DNA of 64,000 bases from Dethiobacter sp. (GCA_018333635.1 JAGXTL010000016.1:1-64000); one strand, 5' to 3'; positions 17,516 through 27,908 are shown, numbered from the stretch's first letter. A program made the numbers and translations. The notes: generated by a model from the letters alone, not told the origin.

Positions 17516-17890
17516 CTACTTAACCCCCTTAAAGCCCCATGTTTTAGCGCGGGCTAAAGCTTCTTCTTTTAAGCGACCATCGTTGCTGATGCTCCCTTGA
17601 GCAATATCATTCAAGCCATAACCCACTTTGTTGCCATCAACTTCGACAATTTCTACTTGCTTTTGCTCGCCTGGTTCAAAACGAACTGCCGTTCCGGCAG
17701 GAATGTTTAAGCGCATGCCCCAAGCTGCAGCACGGTCAAAATCAAGTGCTCTGTTCGTTTCAAAGAAATGGTAATGAGACCCTACCTGAATAGGGCGATC
17801 ACCTGTATTTGATACAAGCAATTTTGCGGTTCTGCGACCAATGTTGGCGTTAATGTCGCCACTCTTTAAAATGTATTCTCCAGGGATCAT
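17516..17890 (-). CDS. ureB: Urease subunit beta
   Basis: A 124-residue structural subunit. It begins [14 protein letters not shown] and has [19 protein letters not shown] and [20 protein letters not shown], the family signature. The ATG at 17890 follows AAAGGAGGG with good spacing; a frame open 12 codons further upstream lacks a site. It lies between ureA and ureC in the same operon. Separate A and B genes are the usual bacterial arrangement. Confidence 0.97.
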   Translation of the reverse strand: MIPGEYILKSGDINANIGRRTAKLLVSNTGDRPIQVGSHYHFFETNRALDFDRAAAWGMRLNIPAGTAVRFEPGEQKQVEIVEVDGNKVGYGLNDIAQGSISNDGRLKEEALARAKTWGFKGVK

Positions 17891-17941
17891 ACAGTTACCC
17901 TCCTTTATTATTAAATTATCAAGCAAAACCTTAAAAATCGT

Positions 17942-18244
17942 CTATTGGATTGGAGTATGAACAGTTACTAGCTTAGTGCCGTCAGGAAAAGTACATTCCA
18001 CCTGAACTTCCTGAATCATTTCTGGTATGCCAGGCATTACATCTTCCTTTTTCAAAATTTTTGTTCCTTCCTGCATTAACTGAGCAACAGACTTGCCTTC
18101 GCGGGCCCCTTCCCAAATAGCAGCGGAAATAATCGCTATAGCTTCCGGATAATTCAACTTAAGCCCTCTTTTCTTCCGATCGAGAGCCACTTGAGCAGCC
18201 GTCCATGCCAGCAGCCTATCAATTTCTCTAGGCGACAGATTCAT
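17942..18244 (-). CDS. ureA: Urease subunit gamma
   Basis: A 100-residue small subunit with [38 protein letters not shown] and [10 protein letters not shown] at the end, all diagnostic. It starts the structural half of the locus. The 179 bases separating it from ureD contain only a modest inverted repeat (ATCAGCT with AGCTGAT); no riboswitch was recognised. GGAGGG precedes the ATG. Confidence 0.97.
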   Translation of the reverse strand: MNLSPREIDRLLAWTAAQVALDRKKRGLKLNYPEAIAIISAAIWEGAREGKSVAQLMQEGTKILKKEDVMPGIPEMIQEVQVECTFPDGTKLVTVHTPIQ

Positions 18245-18423
18245 TTTTTATTCCCTCCTTACATTTGGAATCAAATTTGCACCACTCCCCGAAAACAACC
18301 CATCCGAGGCAATTTAAAGATTTAGCCAGGCATCAGCTCCTTTCCTTAGGTTTGTAAAGCTGATATTGTCTTAGCAATGTTAGAGTGCTTGTACCAAAAA
18401 TTTTGAAGTAAAGCGCAAAAAAA

Positions 18424-19314
18424 CTAGTACTGCCGAATATTTGGCTTAGGCAAGCCAATCAGTTTGCTGCGAACTTCATCCCAAACAATACCGATAGCCT
18501 CTTCTAAATCCATACTTCGATTGCCAAGCATGCGAACAATAACACCCTTTTTATTGGAAATAACGGTGACGCCGGCAATGATCGAAGGGTATTCCGTTAA
18601 TTTCTCATGAATCTTTATAACAAGGTCTTGGTTGATACTATCACTATCGCTAAACACAAAAACACTTCCTTGGTGCGTAAACCCTTCATAAAAACCAAGC
18701 CTGCTAACATCCATAGACTGTGGCGTAATTTGCCAGTTATCCCACAAAATTAACCGGCCTTCCCAATACGCCTTTACTACTGACTGATAAGATGCATACT
18801 TAAAGAGTTCCTCACGAGCACATCTCCCCGGAGCGATAATTTCTGTAAAAATCGCCTTGCTTCCCTTGCTTAGCTCAATTGTCATTTCACTCTTAAAATT
18901 TGACTCAGCAAAAGGTATGGTAGAGTTGCTAATGTATTCTAATTCACTGTTTTCCGCCAGTCGAAAATTAGCAACTTGCATAGACCTGCCATAAGGTGTC
19001 TTATATACTTTTGTGCTGGACTGTGACGTAATTAATACTTTACTGCCTGCCCCAAGAATATAACTCTGATAAAGGTTATCGCCTCTGAATATCCCACCAC
19101 CAATTGCGATTTGCGTGAGACGTACCCGCCCAGTACCTTTTTCTAAATAAAAAGGCTTACAAATCTTCAGCGTGTTTTTATGAAAACGGTCAGCGATAAT
19201 CGTTTTGCCATCCTTAACCTCAAAGCGTAATTTTAGCTCACCATGCTGTCCTTGACTGGCACGAAAATTTTCTTCGATTTGCCTGCTTGATTTTTTTGGT
19301 TTCTGTGACATCAT
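18424..19314 (-). CDS. ureD: Urease accessory protein UreD (UreH)
   Basis: A 296-residue nickel-insertion chaperone that forms a complex with UreF and UreG on the apo-urease. Family features are [24 protein letters not shown] and [14 protein letters not shown]. Its start overlaps the ureG stop by four bases (ATGA), so the two are coupled. It is the last accessory gene before ureABC. Confidence 0.92.
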   Translation of the reverse strand: MMSQKPKKSSRQIEENFRASQGQHGELKLRFEVKDGKTIIADRFHKNTLKICKPFYLEKGTGRVRLTQIAIGGGIFRGDNLYQSYILGAGSKVLITSQSSTKVYKTPYGRSMQVANFRLAENSELEYISNSTIPFAESNFKSEMTIELSKGSKAIFTEIIAPGRCAREELFKYASYQSVVKAYWEGRLILWDNWQITPQSMDVSRLGFYEGFTHQGSVFVFSDSDSINQDLVIKIHEKLTEYPSIIAGVTVISNKKGVIVRMLGNRSMDLEEAIGIVWDEVRSKLIGLPKPNIRQY

Positions 19315-19916
19315 TTTAAATCCTCAAACAAAGCATGTTTTTTTATCCACATGATTACATCATCCAGTCCTTCGCCTTTAACTAGACTGGTAAAAATATA
19401 AGGTTTTTCACCACGCATTCTCTTGGTATCACGATCCATAACTTCCAAGCTGGCATTCACATATGGAGCAAGGTCTGTTTTATTAATGACCAACAAATCT
19501 GAGCCGCAGATGGCTGGGCCACCTTTGCGAGGAATTTTCTCGCCTTCAGCTACATCAATGACAAAGATAAACACTTCAACAAGATCCGGACTAAATGTTG
19601 AAGAAAGGTTATCACCACCGCTCTCAATAAAGAGTATCTCGATATCAGGTATTTTCTGCGTCATTTCATAAACAGCTTCTAGGTTCATTGACGCATCCTC
19701 ACGAATCGCGGTATGAGGGCAACCACCGGTCTGCACCCCCATGATTCTTTCAGGGGGAAGAACGCCTGTTTCAGTTAATATCCTAGCATCTTCTTTTGTA
19801 TAAACATCATTTGTAATAGCAGCAATATTGTATTCGGGATACATCTTGCGACAAAGGTGTTCGATTAAAGCTGTTTTCCCTGAACCAACTGGTCCTCCGA
19901 TACCGATGCGAATCAT
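19311..19916 (-). CDS. ureG: Urease accessory GTPase UreG
   Basis: A 201-residue SIMIBI-class GTPase that delivers nickel. The P-loop is [15 protein letters not shown], the metal-binding motif is [14 protein letters not shown] (CPH), followed by [16 protein letters not shown] and the guanine motif NKTDLAPYV. All the functional residues are present. It lies 38 bases downstream of ureF on the same strand. Confidence 0.97.
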   Translation of the reverse strand: MIRIGIGGPVGSGKTALIEHLCRKMYPEYNIAAITNDVYTKEDARILTETGVLPPERIMGVQTGGCPHTAIREDASMNLEAVYEMTQKIPDIEILFIESGGDNLSSTFSPDLVEVFIFVIDVAEGEKIPRKGGPAICGSDLLVINKTDLAPYVNASLEVMDRDTKRMRGEKPYIFTSLVKGEGLDDVIMWIKKHALFEDLK

Positions 19917-19954
19917 TTTAACATCTCCTTAACATTTTATTCCCTTGAGCCTTT

Positions 19955-20680
19955 TCAAGAGGCAAACAAGCGTGAGTATAGTTGTTCATGTTGCATAGCT
20001 CTAATTTCAAGCCCAGGTGAAACAGCTCCAAGGTCATCAATTGTTAGTTCTTTACTCATCGCCGCAGCAAGCGCCACGAAACCGCCTACCCTCAAGTTCT
20101 GCAAAACATTTTGCCCTGTCGTTTGCCCCAAAGGAACAGCCCTAATTGCGTTATTCACCATTCCACTAGCAGTACTGTACATAAACGCAAGTACAGTCAA
20201 ATCCTCTCCCCAGTCGAATCCGTGTCCCAAAATGGCAAAAGCCAGAGCTTTATGCCCCTGCACTTTTCCTTCTTTGACAAGACTAATAAAAGAGTCTAGC
20301 ACGGGAGTAGTTAACAAAAGCTTAATCGTGTTTAGGAGTTGTCGGCCAATTTTTACACTTGCCTCACGCGGCTCACGCGCTAGCTTCTGAGCTTCTAAAA
20401 TCTCATCCAACTTTACGAGAATATCGATCTCGCCATTTGCAATGGCACGATAAGCCAGCCGTATTGCCAGCCCATCCGAACGCGCCGCAGATCTTGTGAG
20501 GTAAGTCGATAAAAACTCGGTCAATGATGCTTCATCTCTTACTAATCCAAGCTGAATATAAGTTTCTAAACCGTATGACTGTGTATATCCGCCGGTCGGG
20601 AAGAAACTGTCACAAACCTGCCAGAGGCTTAACAGTTTATCTTCAGTGATGGTGATGGGCGCTGCTGGTGTGAATTGCAC
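19955..20680 (-). CDS. ureF: Urease accessory protein UreF
   Basis: A 241-residue helical accessory protein that gates nickel transfer from UreG. It shows CDSFFPTGGYTQSYGLETYI, the conserved UreF start, and a C-terminal PGLEIRAMQHEQLYSRLF. The GTG start at 20680 lies inside the ureE reading frame with about 38 bases of overlap; a nearby TTG is an alternative. UreF could therefore be translated by coupling to UreE. Confidence 0.93.
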   Translation of the reverse strand: MQFTPAAPITITEDKLLSLWQVCDSFFPTGGYTQSYGLETYIQLGLVRDEASLTEFLSTYLTRSAARSDGLAIRLAYRAIANGEIDILVKLDEILEAQKLAREPREASVKIGRQLLNTIKLLLTTPVLDSFISLVKEGKVQGHKALAFAILGHGFDWGEDLTVLAFMYSTASGMVNNAIRAVPLGQTTGQNVLQNLRVGGFVALAAAMSKELTIDDLGAVSPGLEIRAMQHEQLYSRLFAS

Positions 20681-21086
20681 AACTCAATCTCCTTTCCTCT
20701 ATAGTTACAGAAAAACCTAGTTTAACTAAAAATTCTTCCAAAATATGATCATAAGGAGTGACAATTTGTCCATCTTGATAAAAAAGATTAGCATGGCGAT
20801 TGCCCAAGTGATAACATAGTATGGCCATTTCTTGCATGCTCCTGGGGTTGAGTACTAAGGACCTTGTGGGGAGTAATTCAATGACAATTATTGTTTCTTT
20901 ACCTGCATACAATACGTCTTCGTGCTGAAGGGGAGCGTCTAACGAAATGCCGACTTCTCGACCTTCACTTGTAGTTTTGCGCAGGATTCTTTTGGCCATT
21001 TCCTCCCAGGTTAAGCGCACATACTCTATTTTTTTACCTTGAACGTCGAAATCTTGGATTTTTCCCAAAACACATTTCAGAATCAA
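20643..21086 (-). CDS. ureE: Urease nickel metallochaperone UreE
   Basis: A 147-residue nickel-binding chaperone, first gene of the urease locus. It has the peptide-binding N-terminal domain (RGREVGISLD-like stretch EGREVGISLDAPLQ) and the metal domain with YHLGNRHANLF, and ends in HHHH, a short histidine tail for nickel storage. The start is TTG with AAAGAGGTG upstream. The 200 bases before it are AT-rich; I see no clear promoter or nickel-regulator site there. Confidence 0.93.
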   Translation of the reverse strand: MILKCVLGKIQDFDVQGKKIEYVRLTWEEMAKRILRKTTSEGREVGISLDAPLQHEDVLYAGKETIIVIELLPTRSLVLNPRSMQEMAILCYHLGNRHANLFYQDGQIVTPYDHILEEFLVKLGFSVTIEERRLSCAIHTSSAHHHH

Positions 21087-21285
21087 TTTTTCACCTCTTT
21101 CCTAAAATAAATAATGTTGTTTAAAGTTCTGCCTGTTATCTAAGATTTTTGCAAAGAAATATAGAGAACTTTCAGAAAATTTTTCCTTTTCGCTTAATTA
21201 TATAAAATCGCAAGCCAAATTACCTTAAAATTAGATTAATTTTTCAGAAAATGAAAAAGCAAACCGGCTACCACACAATATTTCT

Positions 21286-21990
21286 CTACAAGTTCTGCCG
21301 ATGCTGTTTAAACTCCGCAGCAATTTTTGCGATAACCTTTTTTTCTATACGGGAAACGTATGAACGTGAGATGCCAAGATTTTTGGCAATCTCCTTTTGG
21401 GTTTGACGGCGGCCCAAAGGAAGCCCAAAGCGCATAGCAAGCACTGTCCGTTCGCGTTTTTTCAGTCCAAGAATAATGTCGTATAGTTTGCCTTCAAGCA
21501 TTTTTCTGTTTACCTCTTCCAAGACTTCTTCCGGTCCGGTACCAAGGATTTCAAGCAGAGTAATCTCATTGCCCTCTTTATCTGTTCCGATGGGATCATA
21601 CAGCAAAACTTCAACTTTCCGTTTTGTAATTACACGAATATGCATAAGAATCTCATTTTCAATACAACGAGCGGCATAAGTAGCAAGTCGTGTGCCTTTA
21701 TTGCCCTTGTAGGAGTCGATAGCTTTAATCAAGCCTATTGTGCCGATGGAAATCAAATCTTCCTGCTCTTCGCCGGTGTTTTCAAACTTTTTAAGCACAT
21801 GAGCCACCAACCGCAGATTTCGCTCGATTAAAACGCTGCGTGCGCCAGAATCACCCAGGGCCATCAGTTCTAAATACTCTTCCTCTTCTTTTGCTTTTAG
21901 AGGTTGAGGAAACGAATTGTTTTTAAGGTATGAAACCAGCAGCACGATTTCTTTGGCAACAGCAGCCACACCAAAAATAAAAGGCAGCAA
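21286..21990 (-). CDS. sigK: Sporulation sigma factor, pro-sigma-K
   Basis: A 234-residue sigma-70-family factor for late mother-cell gene expression. The N-terminal 20-25 residues are hydrophobic, as in the pro-sequence that is removed by the SpoIVFB protease. Region 2 ([21 protein letters not shown], core [14 protein letters not shown]) and region 4 ([21 protein letters not shown]) are intact. The gene is not split by a skin element. The TTG start follows GGGGGAGGG. Its presence shows that the organism belongs to a spore-forming lineage. Confidence 0.93.
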   Translation of the reverse strand: MLPFIFGVAAVAKEIVLLVSYLKNNSFPQPLKAKEEEEYLELMALGDSGARSVLIERNLRLVAHVLKKFENTGEEQEDLISIGTIGLIKAIDSYKGNKGTRLATYAARCIENEILMHIRVITKRKVEVLLYDPIGTDKEGNEITLLEILGTGPEEVLEEVNRKMLEGKLYDIILGLKKRERTVLAMRFGLPLGRRQTQKEIAKNLGISRSYVSRIEKKVIAKIAAEFKQHRQNL

Positions 21991-22089
21991 AAAATAGCCC
22001 TCCCCCGCTCAAACTAATTTGCCGACTTTTATATCATATGCAATTACTGCTCATTTTTTGTCTAACAGTTGCCGGAAAACTACAGAAAA

Positions 22090-23727
22090 TCAATCTTCCG
22101 CCTGCATGACAATTTGCTCCATCACACTGCGAAAGATAGCGGCTGCTGAACCGTCTCGACTATCTTCCAAAAAAACTGTGACGGCAAGCTGTTTACCTTT
22201 GATTTCGGCAATCCCGGCAAACCAGGAGTGGCTGATATCTCGTTTGGCCGTTTCAGCTGTGCCGGTCTTGCCTATTGCGGCATAATATGGGCTTTGGGCG
22301 GACTGACCAGTGCCAGACTCTACCACGGCGGCTAACATACTTCTCAGGCGCCTTGCCGCAGCAGGTTGCATTACTCTGCTGCCAGTATAAGCCGGATAAC
22401 GGCGGACCCTCCTGCCTTGATTATTAATAATTTCAGATACAAGCCGCGGATAGACATCCAGCCCGTTATTCGCGATAATCGCCATCATCCGCGCTAGCTG
22501 CAGCGGAGTAGCCAACACTTGGCCCTGACCGATTGAAAAATGAGCCAGATTTCCCAAAAATGGCAGATCTGCTACTGCAGGAATGTTTCCCGCTCTTTCT
22601 TCTAATTGAATGCCTGTGCGAGAACCCAGCTTAAAGCGCTCGGCTGCGGCTGTTACCGCTTGGCGTCCTAAATTCTGACCTAACCAGATAAAATAACTGT
22701 TACAGGAAAGAGCTAAAGCCTCATGCAAATCTACTTCGCCGTGTGCTTCACCCCCAAAACAAGAAATTAGCACATCCCCTACCTCAATAGAACCTGTGCA
22801 AACATAATTCTCTTCTTTTCCGGCAAATCCAGATTCCAGGGCTGCTGCAGCTAGCACCACTTTAAAAACAGAGCCGGGCGGATATTGTTGAATTGCTTTG
22901 TTCACAAATGGAGCTCGCGGATCATTTTGCAGTTCACGCATCCGCTGACTGCTGACACCGCTATACATTTCCCAAGAATTTAGCTGCGGGTATGACGCCA
23001 TGGCTAAAATATCGCCTGTTTCTACCTCCATCACTACAACCGCAGCGCTTTTCCCTTCCCTTGTTAAGGTCTGCTCCACCACCATCTGTTTTTGACTGTC
23101 GATGGTGGTAATAATACTGTATGGCCTTGCTTGGTCAACACTCCTTAAGTCGCGGTATCCCAAGCCGGGAATCAGGTTCCCGCGGGCATCTACAAAAGCA
23201 GCCAGCGAAAAAGGTCGGCCGGCAGAAAGTTCCTCGCTAAATGATTTTTCCAAACCGGTAGGACCGCTTGCCCCACTTCTCTGGATATATCCGGTAACAT
23301 GAGACGCTAACGCATTTCTACCGTAGCGGACTTTGGAGAAGGTCGAAATTACTCCTTCTCGAGGCGAGTTGCGCAGTTCGGCAGGCAGTCTTCCATTGTC
23401 CGGCAAAGCATAAACCTGCCCTAGTCTGCTGCCTCCGAGATGCCTTCGTAAAATCTCGTTTGTTTCTTCATCCGCTAAGGAGGGAAAAACGACATGAACC
23501 GGCACCCAATGTGTATCAAGCAACGATTTTCCGTTTCTGTCCAGAATCTGTCCTCGCCCGGTAGGATAATAATCATAACGCAGCGAACGCTGCGCCACGC
23601 TCTCCCAAGCGTAGTTATCTCCCGTCACTATTTGCAAGAAGAAAACACGGCCGATTAGTATGACAGCAAAAAGGAAAAAGAGACTGAAAGTAATCAAAAT
23701 TCTTTTCTGCCGCTGAACTCTGTGCAT
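22090..23727 (-). CDS. Class B penicillin-binding protein (transpeptidase)
   Basis: A 545-residue membrane-anchored D,D-transpeptidase. One N-terminal helix (about 9-32) is followed by a dimerisation domain and the transpeptidase domain with PPGSVFKVV (SxxK nucleophile), LSCNSYF (SxN) and IGKTGTAE (KTG). It is shorter than typical PBP2 or SpoVD proteins and lacks a PASTA tail. In Bacillus the gene near the U32/mltG cluster is yrrR (pbpI), a likely counterpart. The GGGGTG ribosome site lies within a terminator-like stem after the U32 gene. Role: septal or sporulation peptidoglycan (inference). Confidence 0.9.
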   Translation of the reverse strand: MHRVQRQKRILITFSLFFLFAVILIGRVFFLQIVTGDNYAWESVAQRSLRYDYYPTGRGQILDRNGKSLLDTHWVPVHVVFPSLADEETNEILRRHLGGSRLGQVYALPDNGRLPAELRNSPREGVISTFSKVRYGRNALASHVTGYIQRSGASGPTGLEKSFSEELSAGRPFSLAAFVDARGNLIPGLGYRDLRSVDQARPYSIITTIDSQKQMVVEQTLTREGKSAAVVVMEVETGDILAMASYPQLNSWEMYSGVSSQRMRELQNDPRAPFVNKAIQQYPPGSVFKVVLAAAALESGFAGKEENYVCTGSIEVGDVLISCFGGEAHGEVDLHEALALSCNSYFIWLGQNLGRQAVTAAAERFKLGSRTGIQLEERAGNIPAVADLPFLGNLAHFSIGQGQVLATPLQLARMMAIIANNGLDVYPRLVSEIINNQGRRVRRYPAYTGSRVMQPAAARRLRSMLAAVVESGTGQSAQSPYYAAIGKTGTAETAKRDISHSWFAGIAEIKGKQLAVTVFLEDSRDGSAAAIFRSVMEQIVMQAED

Positions 23728-23776
23728 AAAAACACCCCGCTGGCTTTACTAACAATCTAGTCTGCCTTGCGGGGCT
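23728..23776 (-). terminator. Stem-loop between U32 gene and PBP gene
   Basis: GCCCCGC and GCGGGG(TG) pair across about 28 bases, with T-runs on both sides (TGTTTTT on the minus strand, CTTTTTTTT on the plus). It would end the U32 transcript. The downstream arm includes the ribosome site of the PBP gene, so folding could also reduce its translation. Confidence 0.5.
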
Positions 23777-23780
23777 TTTT

Positions 23781-25004
23781 TTATACCTTAATCTCACGTC
23801 TTAGCAGTGAATATTCAGCAACAGGGAACGGCATAGCGAGCGAGACTAGCTCCTGGACTCGGATTGCTTCCTGAATTGGTTCCCCTAAAGAGTTTTTTAA
23901 GCTGGCAACTCTGAACTCCCTCGGCTCAGTTGCAGGTCCAAATACGCTCAAGAATTCGTTTTCTGCAAAACGATTGCGCATTTCCACCACTGCCCGTTTT
24001 TTTTGACTGTCATATGCTCGGACAACACCGACAAATTCATGGCTGGCCAACTGCTGTGTACTGCTAAACTCTTGTCCATCCTCTCCGGGGTTGCCTAGCA
24101 GAAAACCGCTGGAATAGGGTCGGTGGCTAATCTTATGCAGCTCTTCGTGCCACAGGCGGTTTTCAATAAAATTTTGCGTGTCGGCAAAAAAGGCATCGAG
24201 TGCCTGCCGATAAACTCGCGTGACAGTGGCCACGTAATAAGCACTTTTCATCCGCCCCTCAATTTTAAAGCTGTTTACGCCTGCCTTGACCAAATCCGGC
24301 AGATACGCTAGCAGACAAAGGTCGCGGGCATTAAGAATATGAATGCCGCGATCATCTTCAAACACAGGCAGATATTTGCCGGGATGCTTTTCTTCCATCA
24401 GGCTATACTTCCAGCGGCAAGCCTGAGCACACTCGCCGCGGTTAGCGCTGCGGCCGGTTAGGTGATGACTGAGATAACAACGTCCGGAATACGCCCAACA
24501 CATGGCACCATGGACGAACACTTCCAGTTCTAATTCAGTACGGCTGCGAATCTCGGCAATTTCCGCCAGTGTTACTTCCCGTGCCAGCACAACCCGTTTT
24601 GCCCCGATTTCTTGCCAAAAAAGTGCGCTTCGCCAATTAGTCGTATTCGCTTGAGTGCTGATATGGATAGGAATCTCAGGAACAATTTCCCTGGCCAGAG
24701 CAAAAACGCCCGGATCGGCAATAATCAGGGCGTCTACGCCGAGCCGAGCCAATCTTTGCATATATGCAGTCAGCCGCTGGATATCATCATTATTGGCGAA
24801 AATGTTTAAAGTAACGTACACCTTGGCGCCGTGTCGATGGGCAAACGCTAAACCTTCCAGCATTTCCTCTTCAGTAAAATTGCCGGCAAAGGCGCGCATG
24901 CCAAAATGCCTTCCTGCCAGATAAACAGCATCAGCACCGTAAAGCACTGCCATCTTCAGTTTTTCCAAATCTCCTGCCGGCGCCAGGATTTCAGGCTTTT
25001 TCAT
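23781..25004 (-). CDS. U32-family protein, TrhP/YrrO-like (tRNA U34 hydroxylation)
   Basis: A 407-residue U32 family protein. It begins KKPEILAPAGDLEKLK and has the cysteine signature MCWAYSGRCYLSHHLTGRS plus NRGECAQACRW, typical of the YrrO/TrhP2 branch that takes part in 5-hydroxyuridine formation at tRNA position 34 using prephenate. The family was first described as peptidases. The ATG at 25004 follows GAGGGAAC; the open frame 41 codons upstream overlaps mltG and is not used. Position beside mltG, DUF1292 and ruvX matches the Bacillus yrr cluster. Confidence 0.9.
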   Translation of the reverse strand: MKKPEILAPAGDLEKLKMAVLYGADAVYLAGRHFGMRAFAGNFTEEEMLEGLAFAHRHGAKVYVTLNIFANNDDIQRLTAYMQRLARLGVDALIIADPGVFALAREIVPEIPIHISTQANTTNWRSALFWQEIGAKRVVLAREVTLAEIAEIRSRTELELEVFVHGAMCWAYSGRCYLSHHLTGRSANRGECAQACRWKYSLMEEKHPGKYLPVFEDDRGIHILNARDLCLLAYLPDLVKAGVNSFKIEGRMKSAYYVATVTRVYRQALDAFFADTQNFIENRLWHEELHKISHRPYSSGFLLGNPGEDGQEFSSTQQLASHEFVGVVRAYDSQKKRAVVEMRNRFAENEFLSVFGPATEPREFRVASLKNSLGEPIQEAIRVQELVSLAMPFPVAEYSLLRREIKV

Positions 25005-25017
25005 TAAGTTCCCTCTG

Positions 25018-26082
25018 TCAGCGATTTCTGCGGGCTCTGCGAATATTCGCTTGATGCTCAGCGTAGTTCCTGCCAAAATAATGGGTTCCGCTGCCATCCT
25101 CTTTGAGCACATAGAATAGGTAATCAACTTCAGCCGGGTATAAAACAGCCATAATCGACCTTTTGCCCGGTGCTGCTATCGGTCCCGGCGGCAAACCAAG
25201 ATGCCTATACGTGTTAAACGGGGAATCCACTTCCAGATCGGCATAATACAATTTATCGCGATGTTCTCCCAAAGCATAAATCACAGAAGCACAAATCTGC
25301 AAAGGCATACCTTTAGCCAGGCGATTATGGATTACCGCTGCTACCAGAGGGGCTTCCTCGGGAGACTGCACTTCACGCTCCACAAGTGAAGCTAGTGTCA
25401 TCAGCTGATGGATATCCAAACCCAACTCCCCAGCCCGCGACCTCATTGCGGGTGTTAACACTTCTTCCACTCGTGATTGCATTCGTGTTAAAATTTCCTG
25501 CGGTGTCACAGTTTCAGGAAATTCGTAAGTGTCAGGAAAAAGGTAACCTTCCAAAGCGTAGCGCTGTCCTGCTTCTATACGCCCAAACGCCGGAACAGTC
25601 TCTCTTGCCAGAAGCATAAATTCTTCAAAATTTACGAGGCCTTCTTGAGCCAAACGCTGGGCTATCTGCTCAAGCACAAAACCTTCGGGAATAGTCACAG
25701 TCACCGTCGGCCGGTAAACATTTCCGGCAGAGAGCTCTTGCAAGAGCTGGTCCATAGTCATGCCATAAGTGAGTTTATAGTCACCTGCTTGTAGCTGTTG
25801 ATCCAAGCCGTGATATTTAGCATAGAAACGAAAAACCAACGCATGACGAACCAGTCCTTTTTCCGTTAAAATGTTTGCGATATGCGCAGACGAAGAACCG
25901 GCCGGAATTGAAACAGAAACAGCTTTTTGAGCCATGGCAGGCAGTTCGACCGGTTTTAGCCAGACGCTAATTTGCATAATAAGCATCACAAATACAATAG
26001 CAAGCAGCAGTAAAACTCCTCCCGCCAGCCGAAGTAAAGTACGCTGCCTTATTCCACCGGTCTCAGCCATTTCAGTCCTCAT
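25018..26082 (-). CDS. mltG: Endolytic murein transglycosylase MltG
   Basis: A 354-residue YceG-like protein that cuts nascent glycan strands. One N-terminal membrane helix (about 15-37) precedes a LysM-like region with SVSIPAGSSSAHIANIL and the catalytic domain, where ASLVEREVQSPEE contains the active-site glutamate and FNTYRHLGLPPGPI is the conserved substrate loop. The start overlaps the DUF1292 stop (TAATG), giving translational coupling. Confidence 0.94.
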   Translation of the reverse strand: MRTEMAETGGIRQRTLLRLAGGVLLLLAIVFVMLIMQISVWLKPVELPAMAQKAVSVSIPAGSSSAHIANILTEKGLVRHALVFRFYAKYHGLDQQLQAGDYKLTYGMTMDQLLQELSAGNVYRPTVTVTIPEGFVLEQIAQRLAQEGLVNFEEFMLLARETVPAFGRIEAGQRYALEGYLFPDTYEFPETVTPQEILTRMQSRVEEVLTPAMRSRAGELGLDIHQLMTLASLVEREVQSPEEAPLVAAVIHNRLAKGMPLQICASVIYALGEHRDKLYYADLEVDSPFNTYRHLGLPPGPIAAPGKRSIMAVLYPAEVDYLFYVLKEDGSGTHYFGRNYAEHQANIRRARRNR

Positions 26083-26450
26083 TATTTCTCTTCGCCATCA
26101 TCTTCATCATCGTCATCTTCATCTCCATCATACTCATCGTCGTCTTCTTCGTCTTCTTCGTAATATTCCTCGTTATCTTCTTCGTCTATCCCGCTCATCT
26201 TTTCCCAGGCTTCCGCCACTGCTTCCCATTCATCACCTTCTTCAACAACGGTCAACATCTGCTCTCCATCATTATCATCAATGCGGAAGACAATCGCCTC
26301 TTGTTCGTCAAGCTCACTCAGCTCATCTTCCACGGGAATCATAATGGCATATTTACTCTCTTTCACCTCAATAATGTTCAGCACAATAAAACTATGTTCT
26401 TGACCTTCCTCGTCTAGTAATTTCACAATATCGTCATTAATTTCCGTCAT
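26082..26450 (-). CDS. DUF1292 (YrzB-like) protein with acidic tail
   Basis: A 122-residue protein. The first 80 residues form the DUF1292 domain (EEGQEHSFIVLNIIEVKESKYAIMIP region, with ELDEQEAIVFRI). The last 40 residues are almost entirely glutamate, aspartate and tyrosine, encoded by a GAA/GAT-rich repeat on the minus strand. Function is unknown; the gene is conserved between ruvX and mltG in Firmicutes. The acidic tail is longer than in most relatives. Confidence 0.88.
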   Translation of the reverse strand: MTEINDDIVKLLDEEGQEHSFIVLNIIEVKESKYAIMIPVEDELSELDEQEAIVFRIDDNDGEQMLTVVEEGDEWEAVAEAWEKMSGIDEEDNEEYYEEDEEDDDEYDGDEDDDDEDDGEEK

Positions 26451-26502
26451 TTTTCATCCACCTCTTTCATTAAATATCTACCCTAAAATAAATTACTTTT
26501 TT

Positions 26503-26943
26503 TCAGCTTTCCTTCTTTTCTCGGCAAGGTCGATTGGCCTGAGCTTGCAGATAGTTTTGGAGGATCAGAACTGCGGCCAGCTTATCAATTACTTTTTTTC
26601 GCTTTGCTCTGCTTACATCTGCAGTCAGCAGTGTCCGTTCAGCTTCCATGGTGGTGAGGCGTTCGTCCCAAAGCTTGAACGGCAACGATAAGGCTGCTGC
26701 CACTTTTTCAGCAAACTCAGCCGCCATTTCAGCCCTCGGTCCAATGGTGCCATTCATATTTTTCGGATAACCTACAACAATCAAAGCAATATCATACTCC
26801 TGCACCAGCTCACGCAGCCGTTGCAAATCTTCATCCCATTGGCTGCGGCGAATCACTGTGATGCCATTGGCTATCCAACCCAGTTCGTCACTAACTGCCA
26901 CACCGATGGTACGATCCCCCACATCCAGTCCAAGTATACGCAT
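26503..26943 (-). CDS. ruvX: YqgF/RuvX family putative Holliday-junction resolvase
   Basis: A 146-residue RNase-H-fold nuclease. It starts [19 protein letters not shown] (first catalytic aspartate), with [32 protein letters not shown] (second acidic site) and a final aspartate in [13 protein letters not shown]. YqgF is linked to 16S rRNA 5' processing in other bacteria. It lies between the aldo-keto reductase and DUF1292 genes in the same direction. Confidence 0.93.
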   Translation of the reverse strand: MRILGLDVGDRTIGVAVSDELGWIANGITVIRRSQWDEDLQRLRELVQEYDIALIVVGYPKNMNGTIGPRAEMAAEFAEKVAAALSLPFKLWDERLTTMEAERTLLTADVSRAKRKKVIDKLAAVLILQNYLQAQANRPCREKKES

Positions 26944-26956
26944 CCTACACCCCAGG

Positions 26957-27904
26957 TCAATATATTTTCAGACAAAAATCCGGGCAATGGGCGCCGCAGT
27001 AACCACACAAAAGGCAATCCTTTTCCTCTGCCTGTGCACGACCATCTTGCACTTTCAAGGCATCCTGCGGACAGTGGGCAACACAAGTGCCGCAGCCGCT
27101 ACACCACTGCTGCACCTGCAGTCGGCGCTTAGTCTGCCTGAGCTTCTCCGCTAACCCTACCGGCACGCTCTGCCCTGAGAAAATAGCGCAATTAAAGTCG
27201 ATTTCCTCAACAGTTACCATTCCTGCGGCAATGGAATCAAGATGTGGCTGTTGCTGCACAAAGCGCAATGATTCCTCATTTTTGCCAATCAGATGTCCGC
27301 CGGCGAGCGGCTTCATCGCAAAGATACCTACTCCTTTTTGGCTAAGCGAGGCAATAACTGAAAGCATTTCAGTCACCGTGCCATCGCGGATGCCCACACC
27401 GCCCATATTCACAAGCGGGTGCACTACATCAATCTCCGGCATACTGAGGGCTGAGCGCAATGCGGCCACAGTATGGCATGAAAATCCCACAGCCCGCACT
27501 AAGCCATCCCGCTTCGCCTCCAGCAAATAATCAAGAGCCTCTCTGTGGCCTTTAAGCGTATAATATGACTCCTGCTCATGAAGAAGGAAGATATCAACTG
27601 CCGGCAGATCCATGCCATCCAGTGCTCGCTGCAGGCTCAATTTCATTTTTGCCCGGGTATGTGCGTAGGATTTGGAAGCCAGTACAGGTTTACGATTCAT
27701 ATGACGGATTGCCTGGCGAATGTGCGGGTATGTGCCATAAAGTTCAGCCGTATCAATAAAATTGACCCCTTGGTCCAACGCCAGCTCTATCAGCCGAGCT
27801 CCTTTTGCGACAGACAGGTTGGCCTGAAGGGGGCCCATGGTCAAAGTGCCAAAACAGAGACGGGAAACCCTTAGTGAGGTTTTCCCTAAGATACGATATT
27901 CCAT
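26957..27904 (-). CDS. Aldo/keto reductase with C-terminal ferredoxin domain
   Basis: A 315-residue fusion. The aldo-keto reductase barrel (1-265) has the catalytic tetrad region with FIDTAELYG and LLHEQ where the typical HxxD part lies. The C-terminus carries two 4Fe-4S motifs, [12 protein letters not shown] and [12 protein letters not shown]. Such proteins are common in anaerobes and may couple carbonyl reduction to ferredoxin; the substrate is unknown. It sits between ireB and ruvX, which are neighbours in Bacillus, so it is an insertion into an otherwise conserved cluster. Confidence 0.88.
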   Translation of the reverse strand: MEYRILGKTSLRVSRLCFGTLTMGPLQANLSVAKGARLIELALDQGVNFIDTAELYGTYPHIRQAIRHMNRKPVLASKSYAHTRAKMKLSLQRALDGMDLPAVDIFLLHEQESYYTLKGHREALDYLLEAKRDGLVRAVGFSCHTVAALRSALSMPEIDVVHPLVNMGGVGIRDGTVTEMLSVIASLSQKGVGIFAMKPLAGGHLIGKNEESLRFVQQQPHLDSIAAGMVTVEEIDFNCAIFSGQSVPVGLAEKLRQTKRRLQVQQWCSGCGTCVAHCPQDALKVQDGRAQAEEKDCLLCGYCGAHCPDFCLKIY

Positions 27905-27908
27905 CTTC

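Noticed and set aside
18245-18423. Riboswitch before ureA
   Set aside because: Only a modest 7-bp inverted repeat is seen; nothing matched the NiCo, guanidine or other consensus elements I know.
21286-21990. Interrupted sigK (skin-type element)
   Set aside because: The gene is continuous from the pro-sequence to region 4.
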